From the NCBI GenBank assembly GCA_900550025.1, contig URQP01000019.1:1-27573 (forward strand): a stretch of 27,573 nt of DNA, given 5' to 3'. The translations under genes and the position numbers were made by a program. Each line of letters opens with the position of its first letter. Position 1 is the first letter of the stretch. The notes under the pieces were generated by a model. That model was not told the origin of the DNA. It saw only the letters and a list, made by a program, of their open reading frames with translations, and ran no database searches. The DNA comes from an uncultured Porphyromonadaceae bacterium. GTDB taxonomy: Bacteria > Bacteroidota > Bacteroidia > Bacteroidales > Muribaculaceae. This document shows, in pieces, positions 6,765 through 15,500 of the stretch.

Positions 6765-8648
6765 ATGAAGAAAGGATTATTGGCATTATTGATGCTTGTC
6801 GGGACGGCAACTTCCGTTTTCGCCCGCCCGACGGTGTTGACGTTGAAAGAATCCATACAGGACAGTACGATTATCTATCCTGAAAGTTTCGAGACAGACA
6901 CTCAGAAACTGATGGAAAACTGGTATTTGAAGAATTATGCGGTTCTCGACGAGAGCAGTGAGGCGGCAGACGATGTCCCGACTACAAAGGAAGAGTTCAT
7001 CGAGCGTCTGCAAAATTTGCCTACTGTCATAGAGATGCCATACAATCAGGTTGTGCGGAGCTACATAGACATGTATACCCAGCGGCGGCGTGCCCTTGTG
7101 GAGGAAATGCTCGGATTGAGTATCTATTATATGCCTATATTCGAGCAGGCTTTGGAACGTGAGGGGTTGCCTCTTGAGCTGAAATACTTGCCGGTGATTG
7201 AGTCGGCCTTGAATCCTGACGCCGTTTCGCGTGCGGGCGCTACCGGTTTGTGGCAGTTTATGCTGAGCACCGCGAAAGGTCTTGGGCTGGATGTGAATTC
7301 GCTTGTCGACGAGCGGCGCGACCCTATCCGTTCTTCCGAGATGGCCGCAAAATATTTGAAGCAATTATATGGTATGTATGGCGACTGGTCGCTTGCCATA
7401 GCTTCGTATAACTGCGGGCCGGGCAATGTCAACAAGGCGATGCGCCGTGCCGGAGGCGGCAAGAAGGATTTTTGGGACATCTATTACTATCTTCCGGCAG
7501 AAACCCGCGGATATGTCCCGGCTTTTATCGCGGCAAACTACGTAATGACCTATTATCAGGACCACAATCTTGGAAAGGCGTTGGCGCGCCGTCCTGTTCT
7601 GACTGATACGGTAATGGTTAACAAACGTGTGCATTTCGACCAAATTTCGTCGGTGCTTAATATTCCTGCGGAGGAGTTGCGTGTGCTGAATCCGCAATAT
7701 CGCCGAGATATTATTCCCGGTGACATACGTCCGTATTCATTGACTCTCCCGTCACAGCAGATTTATAGCTATATTGTCAGCGAAGACAGCATTACCGGTC
7801 ACGACGCTAACCTTTATGCGCGCCGTAGCGAGGTGGTGCCCGGTGGCGTTCAGGACGACAGTGACACAAAAGTTGTCACCAAATATCACGTGGTGAAGCG
7901 TGGAGAGACCATATCGAAGATTGCCCGCCGTTATGGAGTGTCTACCACCTCGTTGAAACGCTGGAACGGTTTGCGAAGCAACCGCATACGCCGCGGGCAG
8001 CGTCTGAAAATCAACACATACGTCAAAGTTGAGGCCGATGAGGATGCAGATGTAAGTCAAAATGAATCTGTCGTTTCTGCCGATGCGGAAAAGGAAGAAA
8101 AACAAGTGGCTGAAAAGAAGCCGGTGAAGCCTAAATACCATACAGTGCGCCGTGGCGAGACTCTTTCGAGCATTTCAGAGGAATACGGAGTGACTGTCAA
8201 CGACATCAAGGAATGGAACGGATTGAGCGGGACTTCGATTGATGCGGGACAACGGCTTGCCATCGACAGCAGCGTGGCTAAGAAATCGTCGTCGAAATCA
8301 TCGAAATCTTCGGTTTCTACCCATAAGGTGCGCCGTGGCGAGACGCTTGGCTCGATTGCTGCCAAGTATGGTGTGAGTGTGTCGGATTTGCGTGATTGGA
8401 ACGGCATAACCGGCAGCAACATCAAAGCTGGGCATAAGCTCGTGGTAAAAGGCGGTTCTTCCAAGTCTTCGTCAAAATCGAAGAAGAGCAGCTCGTCTTC
8501 CTATAAGACTTACACCGTCAAGTCGGGCGAGACTCTTGGAGGTATTGCGGAGCGTAACGGCACTACGGCCGCTGCCATACGCCGTGCGAACGGAATAAAG
8601 GGGTCGATGATACGTGTAGGGCAGAAATTGAAAATCCCGAAAAATTAA
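6765..8648 (+). CDS. mltD: Membrane-bound lytic murein transglycosylase, MltD-like, SLT domain plus four LysM
   Basis: This is a 627-residue exported peptidoglycan hydrolase. A signal peptide covers residues 1-20 (cleavage after TSVFA). The SLT/lysozyme-like domain lies around 115-260, with the catalytic Glu at about 146 in LPVIESALNP, followed by GATGLWQFM (158-166) and the ASYNCGPGNV motif (213-222). These are the Glu-ES, GLWQ and AYN signatures of family 1 transglycosylases. Four LysM domains that bind glycan chains follow at about 374-416, 458-500, 519-561 and 581-624, joined by Ser/Lys-rich or acidic linkers. E. coli MltD has fewer LysM repeats, so this is a long version. The gene is last of the parA-parB-DUF5683-mltD run, 38 bases after DUF5683. 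Its stop overlaps the stop of the convergent gene. Confidence 0.93.
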   Translation: MKKGLLALLMLVGTATSVFARPTVLTLKESIQDSTIIYPESFETDTQKLMENWYLKNYAVLDESSEAADDVPTTKEEFIERLQNLPTVIEMPYNQVVRSYIDMYTQRRRALVEEMLGLSIYYMPIFEQALEREGLPLELKYLPVIESALNPDAVSRAGATGLWQFMLSTAKGLGLDVNSLVDERRDPIRSSEMAAKYLKQLYGMYGDWSLAIASYNCGPGNVNKAMRRAGGGKKDFWDIYYYLPAETRGYVPAFIAANYVMTYYQDHNLGKALARRPVLTDTVMVNKRVHFDQISSVLNIPAEELRVLNPQYRRDIIPGDIRPYSLTLPSQQIYSYIVSEDSITGHDANLYARRSEVVPGGVQDDSDTKVVTKYHVVKRGETISKIARRYGVSTTSLKRWNGLRSNRIRRGQRLKINTYVKVEADEDADVSQNESVVSADAEKEEKQVAEKKPVKPKYHTVRRGETLSSISEEYGVTVNDIKEWNGLSGTSIDAGQRLAIDSSVAKKSSSKSSKSSVSTHKVRRGETLGSIAAKYGVSVSDLRDWNGITGSNIKAGHKLVVKGGSSKSSSKSKKSSSSSYKTYTVKSGETLGGIAERNGTTAAAIRRANGIKGSMIRVGQKLKIPKN

Positions 8649-9319
8649 AAGTTGCCCATCAGCAGCGATAATGCTGACAGGATAGGTTGAGTGACCATCC
8701 ATACAATCATAGAGGCGAGTGACCAGTAAAGAGCGCGGTCGCTCGCTTTTTTCGCTTTCAGGTAATTGTTGCTGTAGAAATAGTTGGACACTTTGCTTGC
8801 GTATACAATGGCAACTATCCCTACCGGCAGACAGCACAGTATGGTTGACAATATGGCCCATACGAGGTTTGTCGGAGGGCATTTTGATATGTCGGTTTCT
8901 TTGTCAAGCATTTTCCCCTCTTCCAGTCCTTTGCGGTAGCCGCGCAGGAAGGCTTCTTCTGTCTGGGGATGGACTGGAGGTCTGAACGGCGGTATTGTGG
9001 CGTGTTGCCTTTGTGATTCGTAGTTTTCCCGGTTGAATGCCGGTGGGGCGGACATCGTAGCTTCTTGTGGCTCTGCCTGATTTTCGCTTTTGCCGCCGTC
9101 TGTGTTCGGTTGTGGTGTTATGCAGCCAGAAGATATTGTTTGGTCATCGTTCTTAGGTTGTATCAATGGAAATACCGGAGTCTCTGATGCCACAGTCCAT
9201 TCTTTCAAATCTTTATACCATATTTTAGTCTTAGGGGTGATTTCGAGAGCTTTCAGCTCTTCGATTGTGAAAGGACCGTGCATTTCGCCGTCTCTTATTA
9301 TCCAGTACTGAGTATCCAT
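8645..9319 (-). CDS. GYF_2 plus CD225/dispanin-like membrane protein
   Basis: This is a 224-residue protein. Residues 1-52 form a GYF_2 (DUF4339) domain: YWIIRDGEMHGPFTIEELKAL and IWYKDLKEWTVASE show the characteristic W, GPF and W-x-x-A pattern. A polar linker of about 95 residues rich in Q, P and E follows. The C-terminal 75 residues form a two-helix CD225/dispanin-like module (PPTNLVWAILSTILCCLPVG, then YWSLASMIVWMVTQPILSAL), with Cys residues at the membrane face. GYF_2 is thought to bind proline-rich peptides, so the protein may be a membrane adaptor; this is inference. The gene converges on mltD with a four-base stop-codon overlap, so each 3' end lies within the other gene and no terminator separates them. 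Confidence 0.82.
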   Translation of the reverse strand: MDTQYWIIRDGEMHGPFTIEELKALEITPKTKIWYKDLKEWTVASETPVFPLIQPKNDDQTISSGCITPQPNTDGGKSENQAEPQEATMSAPPAFNRENYESQRQHATIPPFRPPVHPQTEEAFLRGYRKGLEEGKMLDKETDISKCPPTNLVWAILSTILCCLPVGIVAIVYASKVSNYFYSNNYLKAKKASDRALYWSLASMIVWMVTQPILSALSLLMGNF

Positions 9320-9647
9320 ATTCTTATTGTTAGATGATTACGCAAATATAGTTATTTCTATAATACGGACTGTCACATTCCATTGTTTTTTAGCGAAGAA
9401 TGGCTTGAAACCGCCTTGTTGAGGAAAAAACTCAATTTGGTGAATATGTTATACAGCATATTGATTAGTAAATCGCATTATATTAACAAATTATCTTTTT
9501 ATATTTCGCTGTCCGTTGCCTTGTTGTTGAGTTTTTGTGAAAGTGTTTGAGAGCCGTTTTGGATGTTTGGAATATAATTTTGTAACGGAAGAATTCGAAA
9601 TGACTCCATAGATTGCAAATTTAATATTAACCATAAAAATTAGACAA
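9320..9647. other. Divergent intergenic region of 328 bases, AT-rich
   Basis: No gene is seen. Near the right end, TAATTTTG (9575-9582) matches the TAnnTTTG -7 box for the discoidin protein. The nearest TTTG (9558-9561) is only 13 bases upstream, shorter than usual, so this promoter is uncertain. A weak hairpin (TTGAG/CTCAA) lies near 9418-9436. The leader from the -7 box to the ATG would be about 60 bases. Confidence 0.4.
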
Positions 9648-12092
9648 ATGAGAATCAAAAATTACTTTTTGGCAGGTGCCGCTCTTTTAGCTGTCGGCAC
9701 TATCAATGCGCAAGAGTATGTTTCTCCGGCAGAGAACGTCGCTGTCGGCAAAACATCTACAGCCTCGTCAGGTACCGCTTCATCAGCTTTCGATGACAAT
9801 ACTGACACTCGTTGGGAAAGCTCCCAAATCGACGGACAATGGATTTACGTTGACCTTGGAAAGGATTACGCAATCGACCAGCTTCAGCTTGTATGGGAAG
9901 GAGCTTATGCAAAACAGTATAAAATATTTGTAGCATCCGAGCTTACTGAAGAGATGACAGCCGAGCTTTCGGATGATGACCTTTCCAATGATTTCTCGAC
10001 AGGTTGGACAGAGGCCGCGAGCGTTAGCGAGGAGCTTGCGGGATTTCCTTATACACAAGATGTAAATGTAAACGCAGGCACTTACGGACGCTATGTGGCG
10101 TTGCAGACTGTTGAGCGCGGCACCAACTACGGCACGAGCCTTTGGGAGTTCCGCGTGAAATCGTTCGGCGAATATGTTGCCGATGGGGCTGAAACAGCAA
10201 GCAAAATGTTTGTTTCAGCAAATCCAACCGAGATTTACACAGGAGAAACCGCCACACTCAACACTGCTGTGGTGAATGGTAAAAATCTCAGGATTGAAAA
10301 TGCCGAAGTCGCGTATTCCGTTTCTCCGGCTGATGGACTTTCAATAGAAAGCAATATCGCAACTGGCGTTGCGTCAGGCAACTACATTGTAACGGCAACT
10401 TCCGGATCTGTTTCCGCGAATTGCACGATAACAGTGCGCGAAGAGCCGGTGCTTGCTTCTATCGAAATAACAGCCGATAAGATGCAAGGCTCAACCAACG
10501 ATGTTTACACATTCACGGTAAACGGCAAAAACCAATTCGGCGAACCGTTCACTGTCGAAAATAAGGAATATAGCGCGGATGGTGCTGGCAATGCCACTTT
10601 TGATGGCGACAAAATGACAGTCGATGCCCGCGGACAATATCTTGTAACCTTGAAATCAGGCGATATCACAAGCAACACTGTCACAATCGATGTTGTTGCT
10701 GAAGGCGCAAACCTTGCTTTGGGCAAGACAATCGTTTCGAGCACCGAAGGTTCTCAAGACCCGCAAAATGCTGTGGATGGCAATGAGGACTCTATGTGGA
10801 TTGCCAATCAGCCAGCAGATGCGAAAAAAGGAGAAGGCGACTCGTGGATATATGACGCTGAAATCGTGGTGGATCTTGGTGAAGAATACGATGTGAATTG
10901 CGTGCATACTTATTGGGAAGGAGCTTCTTCTGCTGATTACACCGTTACGTTCTCTACCGGCAACTCTGTTTGGAGCGAACCGACAGAAGCATTTACATTT
11001 ACCGACGGCGCAGGAATGCAGAACCGTCACGACTGGCTGATGCAGGAAGAGGCAGTAAAAGCACGTTATGTGAAAGTACACTCCACAAGAGCTGCAACTG
11101 GTTATGGCGTGAAACTCCGCGAATTGCAGGTTTACAGCAACTCTCCGCTTGCTCCGGCAGAACTCCGCCACATTGAAATTGCAGCCGACGCTACAGCAGG
11201 ACACGTAAAGTCCAATTATAACTTCACAGTCACGATGATCGACCAATATGGAGAAACTTATACGCTTGCGCCGGATGAGACAGCAGAATGGGTAGTTTCC
11301 GGTGGTGCAATGACAGGCAATGCTTTCAAAGCCGATGCTAAGGGCGCTTATACCGTGAAATACAAAGTCGGAGAAATCGAGTCCAATGAGGTGACAATCA
11401 ACATCGTGGCAGAAGGTGAAAATATTCTTGCCGGCAAAACTATTGTCAGTGAATCGGAAGGCGATAACTACCAAATCGACCGTGACCGTCCTGTGGCTAA
11501 TGTAATAGATGGCAATGACGGAAGCGACTGGTTCATAAAGGACGTAAAAAACTCCACAACATTTACGGCTGAATTTGTTGCCGATTTCGGTGATGTGGCA
11601 AACGTTGACGCGGTACATTTGCATTTCGAGGGAGCAAACTCGTGCGATTATGAAATCTTGTTCTCTACAGACAATTTGGAATTTACCCTATGGAAGTCGT
11701 ATTCCGCAGAACCGAAAGTTGAGAACCGTCACGACTGGTTGTATGCAGAAACCACTACTCCGGTACGTTATATCAAGTTCGTTTCCAACGAGGTCTCTAA
11801 TGGCGGTTACGGATTGCGCCTTTTTGAAGTAGAAGCTTACGGCGAGGATAACGGACATCTTGCAGGCGGTATCGAAGACATTAACGTCAACGGCAATATC
11901 TATCTTGCCGGCGATGTAGTGGTGATGCCGGTTGTGATGAGCAAAGCGATGGTATTCAGCGCATCGGGCGCAATGGTGGCTACTGCCGACAATGCCGACC
12001 AAATCAATGTGTCAGGTTTGCAAAGCGGTATGTATATAGTCAAGGCTGTCGATGCAGAAGGTAATGCCTACACCGCCAAGATTGCGAAATAA
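9648..12092 (+). CDS. Secreted multi-domain protein with three F5/8 type C (discoidin) domains
   Basis: This is an 814-residue exported protein. A signal peptide ends near residue 21 (INA-QEY). Three F5/8 type C (CBM32-like) domains begin with the typical N-x-A-x-G-K-T opening: about 29-173 (NVAVGKTSTASS), 355-498 (NLALGKTIVSS) and 592-732 (NILAGKTIVSE). Each has the D-G/N-x-D-x-x-W motif and a closing strand (LRELQVYS, LRLFEVEAYG). Between them are bacterial Ig-like modules at about 185-262, 265-350 and 500-588, each with a DQYG-like or NQFG-like turn. The C-terminal 70 residues end in SGLQSGMYIVKA, like Por_Secre_tail sorting domains. No catalytic domain is visible, so a glycan-binding surface or secreted role is inferred. 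A terminator follows. Confidence 0.85.
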   Translation: MRIKNYFLAGAALLAVGTINAQEYVSPAENVAVGKTSTASSGTASSAFDDNTDTRWESSQIDGQWIYVDLGKDYAIDQLQLVWEGAYAKQYKIFVASELTEEMTAELSDDDLSNDFSTGWTEAASVSEELAGFPYTQDVNVNAGTYGRYVALQTVERGTNYGTSLWEFRVKSFGEYVADGAETASKMFVSANPTEIYTGETATLNTAVVNGKNLRIENAEVAYSVSPADGLSIESNIATGVASGNYIVTATSGSVSANCTITVREEPVLASIEITADKMQGSTNDVYTFTVNGKNQFGEPFTVENKEYSADGAGNATFDGDKMTVDARGQYLVTLKSGDITSNTVTIDVVAEGANLALGKTIVSSTEGSQDPQNAVDGNEDSMWIANQPADAKKGEGDSWIYDAEIVVDLGEEYDVNCVHTYWEGASSADYTVTFSTGNSVWSEPTEAFTFTDGAGMQNRHDWLMQEEAVKARYVKVHSTRAATGYGVKLRELQVYSNSPLAPAELRHIEIAADATAGHVKSNYNFTVTMIDQYGETYTLAPDETAEWVVSGGAMTGNAFKADAKGAYTVKYKVGEIESNEVTINIVAEGENILAGKTIVSESEGDNYQIDRDRPVANVIDGNDGSDWFIKDVKNSTTFTAEFVADFGDVANVDAVHLHFEGANSCDYEILFSTDNLEFTLWKSYSAEPKVENRHDWLYAETTTPVRYIKFVSNEVSNGGYGLRLFEVEAYGEDNGHLAGGIEDINVNGNIYLAGDVVVMPVVMSKAMVFSASGAMVATADNADQINVSGLQSGMYIVKAVDAEGNAYTAKIAK

Positions 12093-12118
12093 GGATATAC
12101 ACTACTGACAATTTCATC

Positions 12119-12156
12119 AATGCCTTTGTCTGCTGGCGCGGGCAAAGGCATTTTTA
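12119..12156 (+). terminator. Intrinsic terminator after the discoidin protein
   Basis: AATGCCTTTG (12119-12128) pairs with CAAAGGCATT (12143-12152) across a 14-base loop and runs into TTTTT. It starts 27 bases after the stop codon, so the GH81 gene is probably transcribed separately. Confidence 0.8.
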
Positions 12157-12226
12157 ACAAAATCGCTCATTAGATATACTATATTTGTTTGAAAGCGGGG
12201 AACAGGTGTGCTGGATTCATCCAAAT

Positions 12227-12433
12227 GTCTCCCTCTGTTTGCGTAGCTACGCGGAGCAAATAGGGGGAGTGGCACGGAGTGCCGAGGGGGTTGTTGCGTT
12301 GAGGGTGGAGTGTTCAGCGTTCAGTGAAAGATATCTCTCGACTCTAAACGCTAACCCTTTCCGAACCCCTCCGTCCCGACGGGACACCTCCCCTATTCAC
12401 TCCGCTAAAGCTCCGTGAACAGGAGAGGACAAT
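12227..12433 (+). repeat. Dispersed structured intergenic repeat, copy B (long form)
   Basis: This copy has two stem-loop ends. The left one is TCCCTCTGTTTGC with GAGCAAATAGGGGGA around a perfect GCGTAGCTACGC palindrome (12241-12252). The right one is CCTCCCCTATTCAC with GTGAACAGGAGAGG. About 95 bp between them are missing from copy A (937-1048, opposite orientation). It fills most of the 410-base gap between two secreted-protein genes. A 77-codon open frame across it is an artefact of the repeat. Confidence 0.75.
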
Positions 12434-12502
12434 CCAGTGCGTATGGCGATCTGTCAAATGACTAATGACGATTTGGGTTTAATAATCATAACCGTAATTT
12501 TC

Positions 12503-15500
12503 ATGAAGATAAAAAAGCTGATTTCTGTAATTGCATTTGTGGCAGGCTCGTTCTCTCTGACAGCACAGCAGCCTGTTGCAGTAGGCAGCGGCAGCTATGC
12601 CGAATACACGCCGCTGTTCAAGTCGGCTACCGACCAGCACGGCGGCGACAAAAGCCGTATTATGGAGACACGCCGCATTTATATTTCCGATAAGAAGAAA
12701 GGCGAACCTGTGCCAACCAATGATTGGTGGACAAATTTGCTTGTCGATACATATTCAGGCAATCTATGGACATATCCCCAAGTGGTGAAAGCCGAAGGCT
12801 ACGGCATATTCGTGGCATATCCTAATCATTGGAGCGATGATGGCTGTGAAATGAAATGGGACACGCAACTCACAATTAAAGGAAGGAAATTCCATCCGGA
12901 AGAAGCCATTGCCGACGATTGGAGCGACTGGGGACTGCGCATGCAGCTTGCCGACGGCGACAAGCGGATGAACGTCACGATGGCGCAAGGAGTGCCGTTC
13001 ACGTGGGTTGAGGCCGAGAATCTCGACCTGCAATTGGAAATAGGCGGCGGAGAATTGTCGATGCAAGGTGAAACCGCGGTGTTGCCCATCGAGACCGACC
13101 GCCTTGTCGTAAAGATAGGTGATGATTTGTATGCTGTATTCGCTCCTGACGCTACGTTGTTCGAACAAGGCAGTGAGGGAATAGACGTGACATTTGCGGA
13201 AGATAAGCCGCATTACCTTGCTATTTCCGTACTTCCGGATGAGGAGGCAGTTGACTTTTTTGCGCAATATGCCTCTGTAGTGCCACGGCAGACGAAAGTG
13301 GATTGGACCTATAATGAGAAAACAGGCAAGATGACTTCCACGTGGACAGTGACAACCGAAAATCTCGACGGCGAATCAGAACGGAATATCTTGCAAGGAT
13401 TCATACCGCATCATTACAAATATTCCGAGAACGACATACAATTTACGGAATATGCCTATGCCACACCACGTGGAAAAATGAAAATGGCAACAGGCAACAC
13501 GTTCTCTACTTCGTATCATTTCAGTGGCATTTTGCCATGGTTTGCAGCGCCTGAGGAGATGGCAGACCTTGCCAATCCTTACAACCGGGAACGTATGAAG
13601 CAGATGATTGCCGACTATGCCGCCAAAGGCAGTTTCGGTGCCGACACATACTGGGGAGGAAAAGGACTTATCCAGATGGCATTGAATATGGCATTCGCTA
13701 AAGAATTGGGAGAAGATGAATTGTTCGAACAATGCCGTTCGCGGTTGCGTGAAGTGATGGAAAATTGGCTCACATATACTCCCGGTGAGCAATCTTATTT
13801 TTTTGCGCGCTATGACCGTTGGGGCGCGCTTGTCGGCTATGACACAAGCTATGACAGCGACACTTTCAACGACCATCATTTCCATTATGGATATTTCACG
13901 TACGCCGGTGCGCTTTTGGCACTTGTCGACAGCGATTTCCGCGCCAAATACGGCGAGATGCTGAAACTTATAGCCAAAGACTACGCAAATTGGGACCGCG
14001 CTGACAAGCGTTTTCCGCTGTTCCGCACGTTCTCGCCGTGGTCCGGACATTCATACGCCGGAGGTTTGGGAAATACAGGCAACGGCAATGGTCAGGAATC
14101 CACGTCGGAGGCCATGCAAGGCTGGGGCGGGATGTATCTGCTCGGTGTGGCTCTCGGCGACAAGCAAATGCGCGATGCCGGAATTTTCGGCTGGGTTACA
14201 GAATCGAAAGGTGTGGCGGAGTATTGGTTCGACCGCGACAAGGAAAACATCGACCGCAGCCTGTACACGCATCCATATAACAGCAACCTCACCGCGGCCG
14301 GAATAGGCTGGTGGACATGGTTCTCGGGCGACCCTGTGTGGATGCACTCCATACAGTGGATGCCTATATCGCCGTGCTTGGACTATTTGAGCGAAGATTT
14401 GGAATTTGCCAAGTGGGACTATGAGCAGATGTGGGCAGGAAAAGAGATAGGAGGATGGGAATCTGACCCGGATTTCGCAGGCTCGGCGTTAAGCAAAGAG
14501 TCGGGATTAGGCAATGTCGTGCTGTCGTACCTGCAACGGTTCGACCCTGACGAGGCTGCAAGGATATTCGACGAGATGTGGGATGCCGGGACAAATGTGG
14601 CGAGAAGCACAGATACTAATGGCATTACATATTACATCACGCATTCTCACCGTACATACGGCGACCGTGATTTTGCGGTTAATGCGGACATTCCTACATC
14701 ATCGGCATACTGCGACGGCGAAGGGAAATATACGTATGTGGTTTTCAATCCTGAAGCATCTGAACGCACCGTGACTTTCTATCGCGACGGTGCTCCGCTG
14801 GTTTCATTCAAAGCACCGGCTGGAAAACTTACCGTATATACTTCCACGCCGGAAGTGTCGGCGATAAAAATAGAAAGCCCGGCGATAAAAACTGTAGAAC
14901 CCGGTAAAAACTTGCAACTTAAGGCGGTCGTGACAGACCAATACGGTGCCACTGTTGACGGAGCGGAATTGGAATGGAGCGTTGATGGCTCGTTTGGAAG
15001 CATTTCGGCTGACGGGTTGTTCACGGCAGGAAGCGGAAAAGCGGAATCTTGTAAGGTGAAAGCGACTTGCGGTGAACTGTCTGATGAAATAACCTTGCGT
15101 ATCGGCGACGCTCCTGTGATAGCGGATGCTGAAATAACTCCTGCATTGGACTATGTAGTGGCGGGCGAGACCGTGTCGTTTGGTTTCACGGCAACCGACC
15201 AATATGGCGACCCTGTGGTTCTTGAAAAAGAATGGCGGATAGAAAAAGACGGCAAGACGGTGAAAAACGATTCAATATTCGACCTTGACGGAATAGGAAT
15301 ATATACCGTGAAGGTTAAAGCAGGTGACAATACCTATGCCAGACAGTTCTATGCCACTCCGCAAATGGATAATCTTGCGCTGCACAAGACGGTTGATGTA
15401 AGTTCTGAAGAAAATGTCGGACTGTTGAAAGAATATGCGACTGACGGCGACATGCAGACACGTTGGAGCAGCAGTGCAACCGACAATGAATGGATTTCTG

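Noticed and set aside
10656..11624. Minus-strand frame of 322 codons opposite the discoidin protein
   Set aside because: Its product is Cys/His/Phe-rich with no domain; it mirrors the codon bias of the real gene.
12185..12418. Plus-strand frame of 77 codons between the two secreted-protein genes
   Set aside because: It lies across the dispersed repeat (copy B) and is composed of its hairpins.
13336..13346. TTCCACGTGGA, close to a parS core
   Set aside because: It matches only 11 of 14 positions of GTTCCACGTGGAAC and lies inside the GH81 coding sequence.
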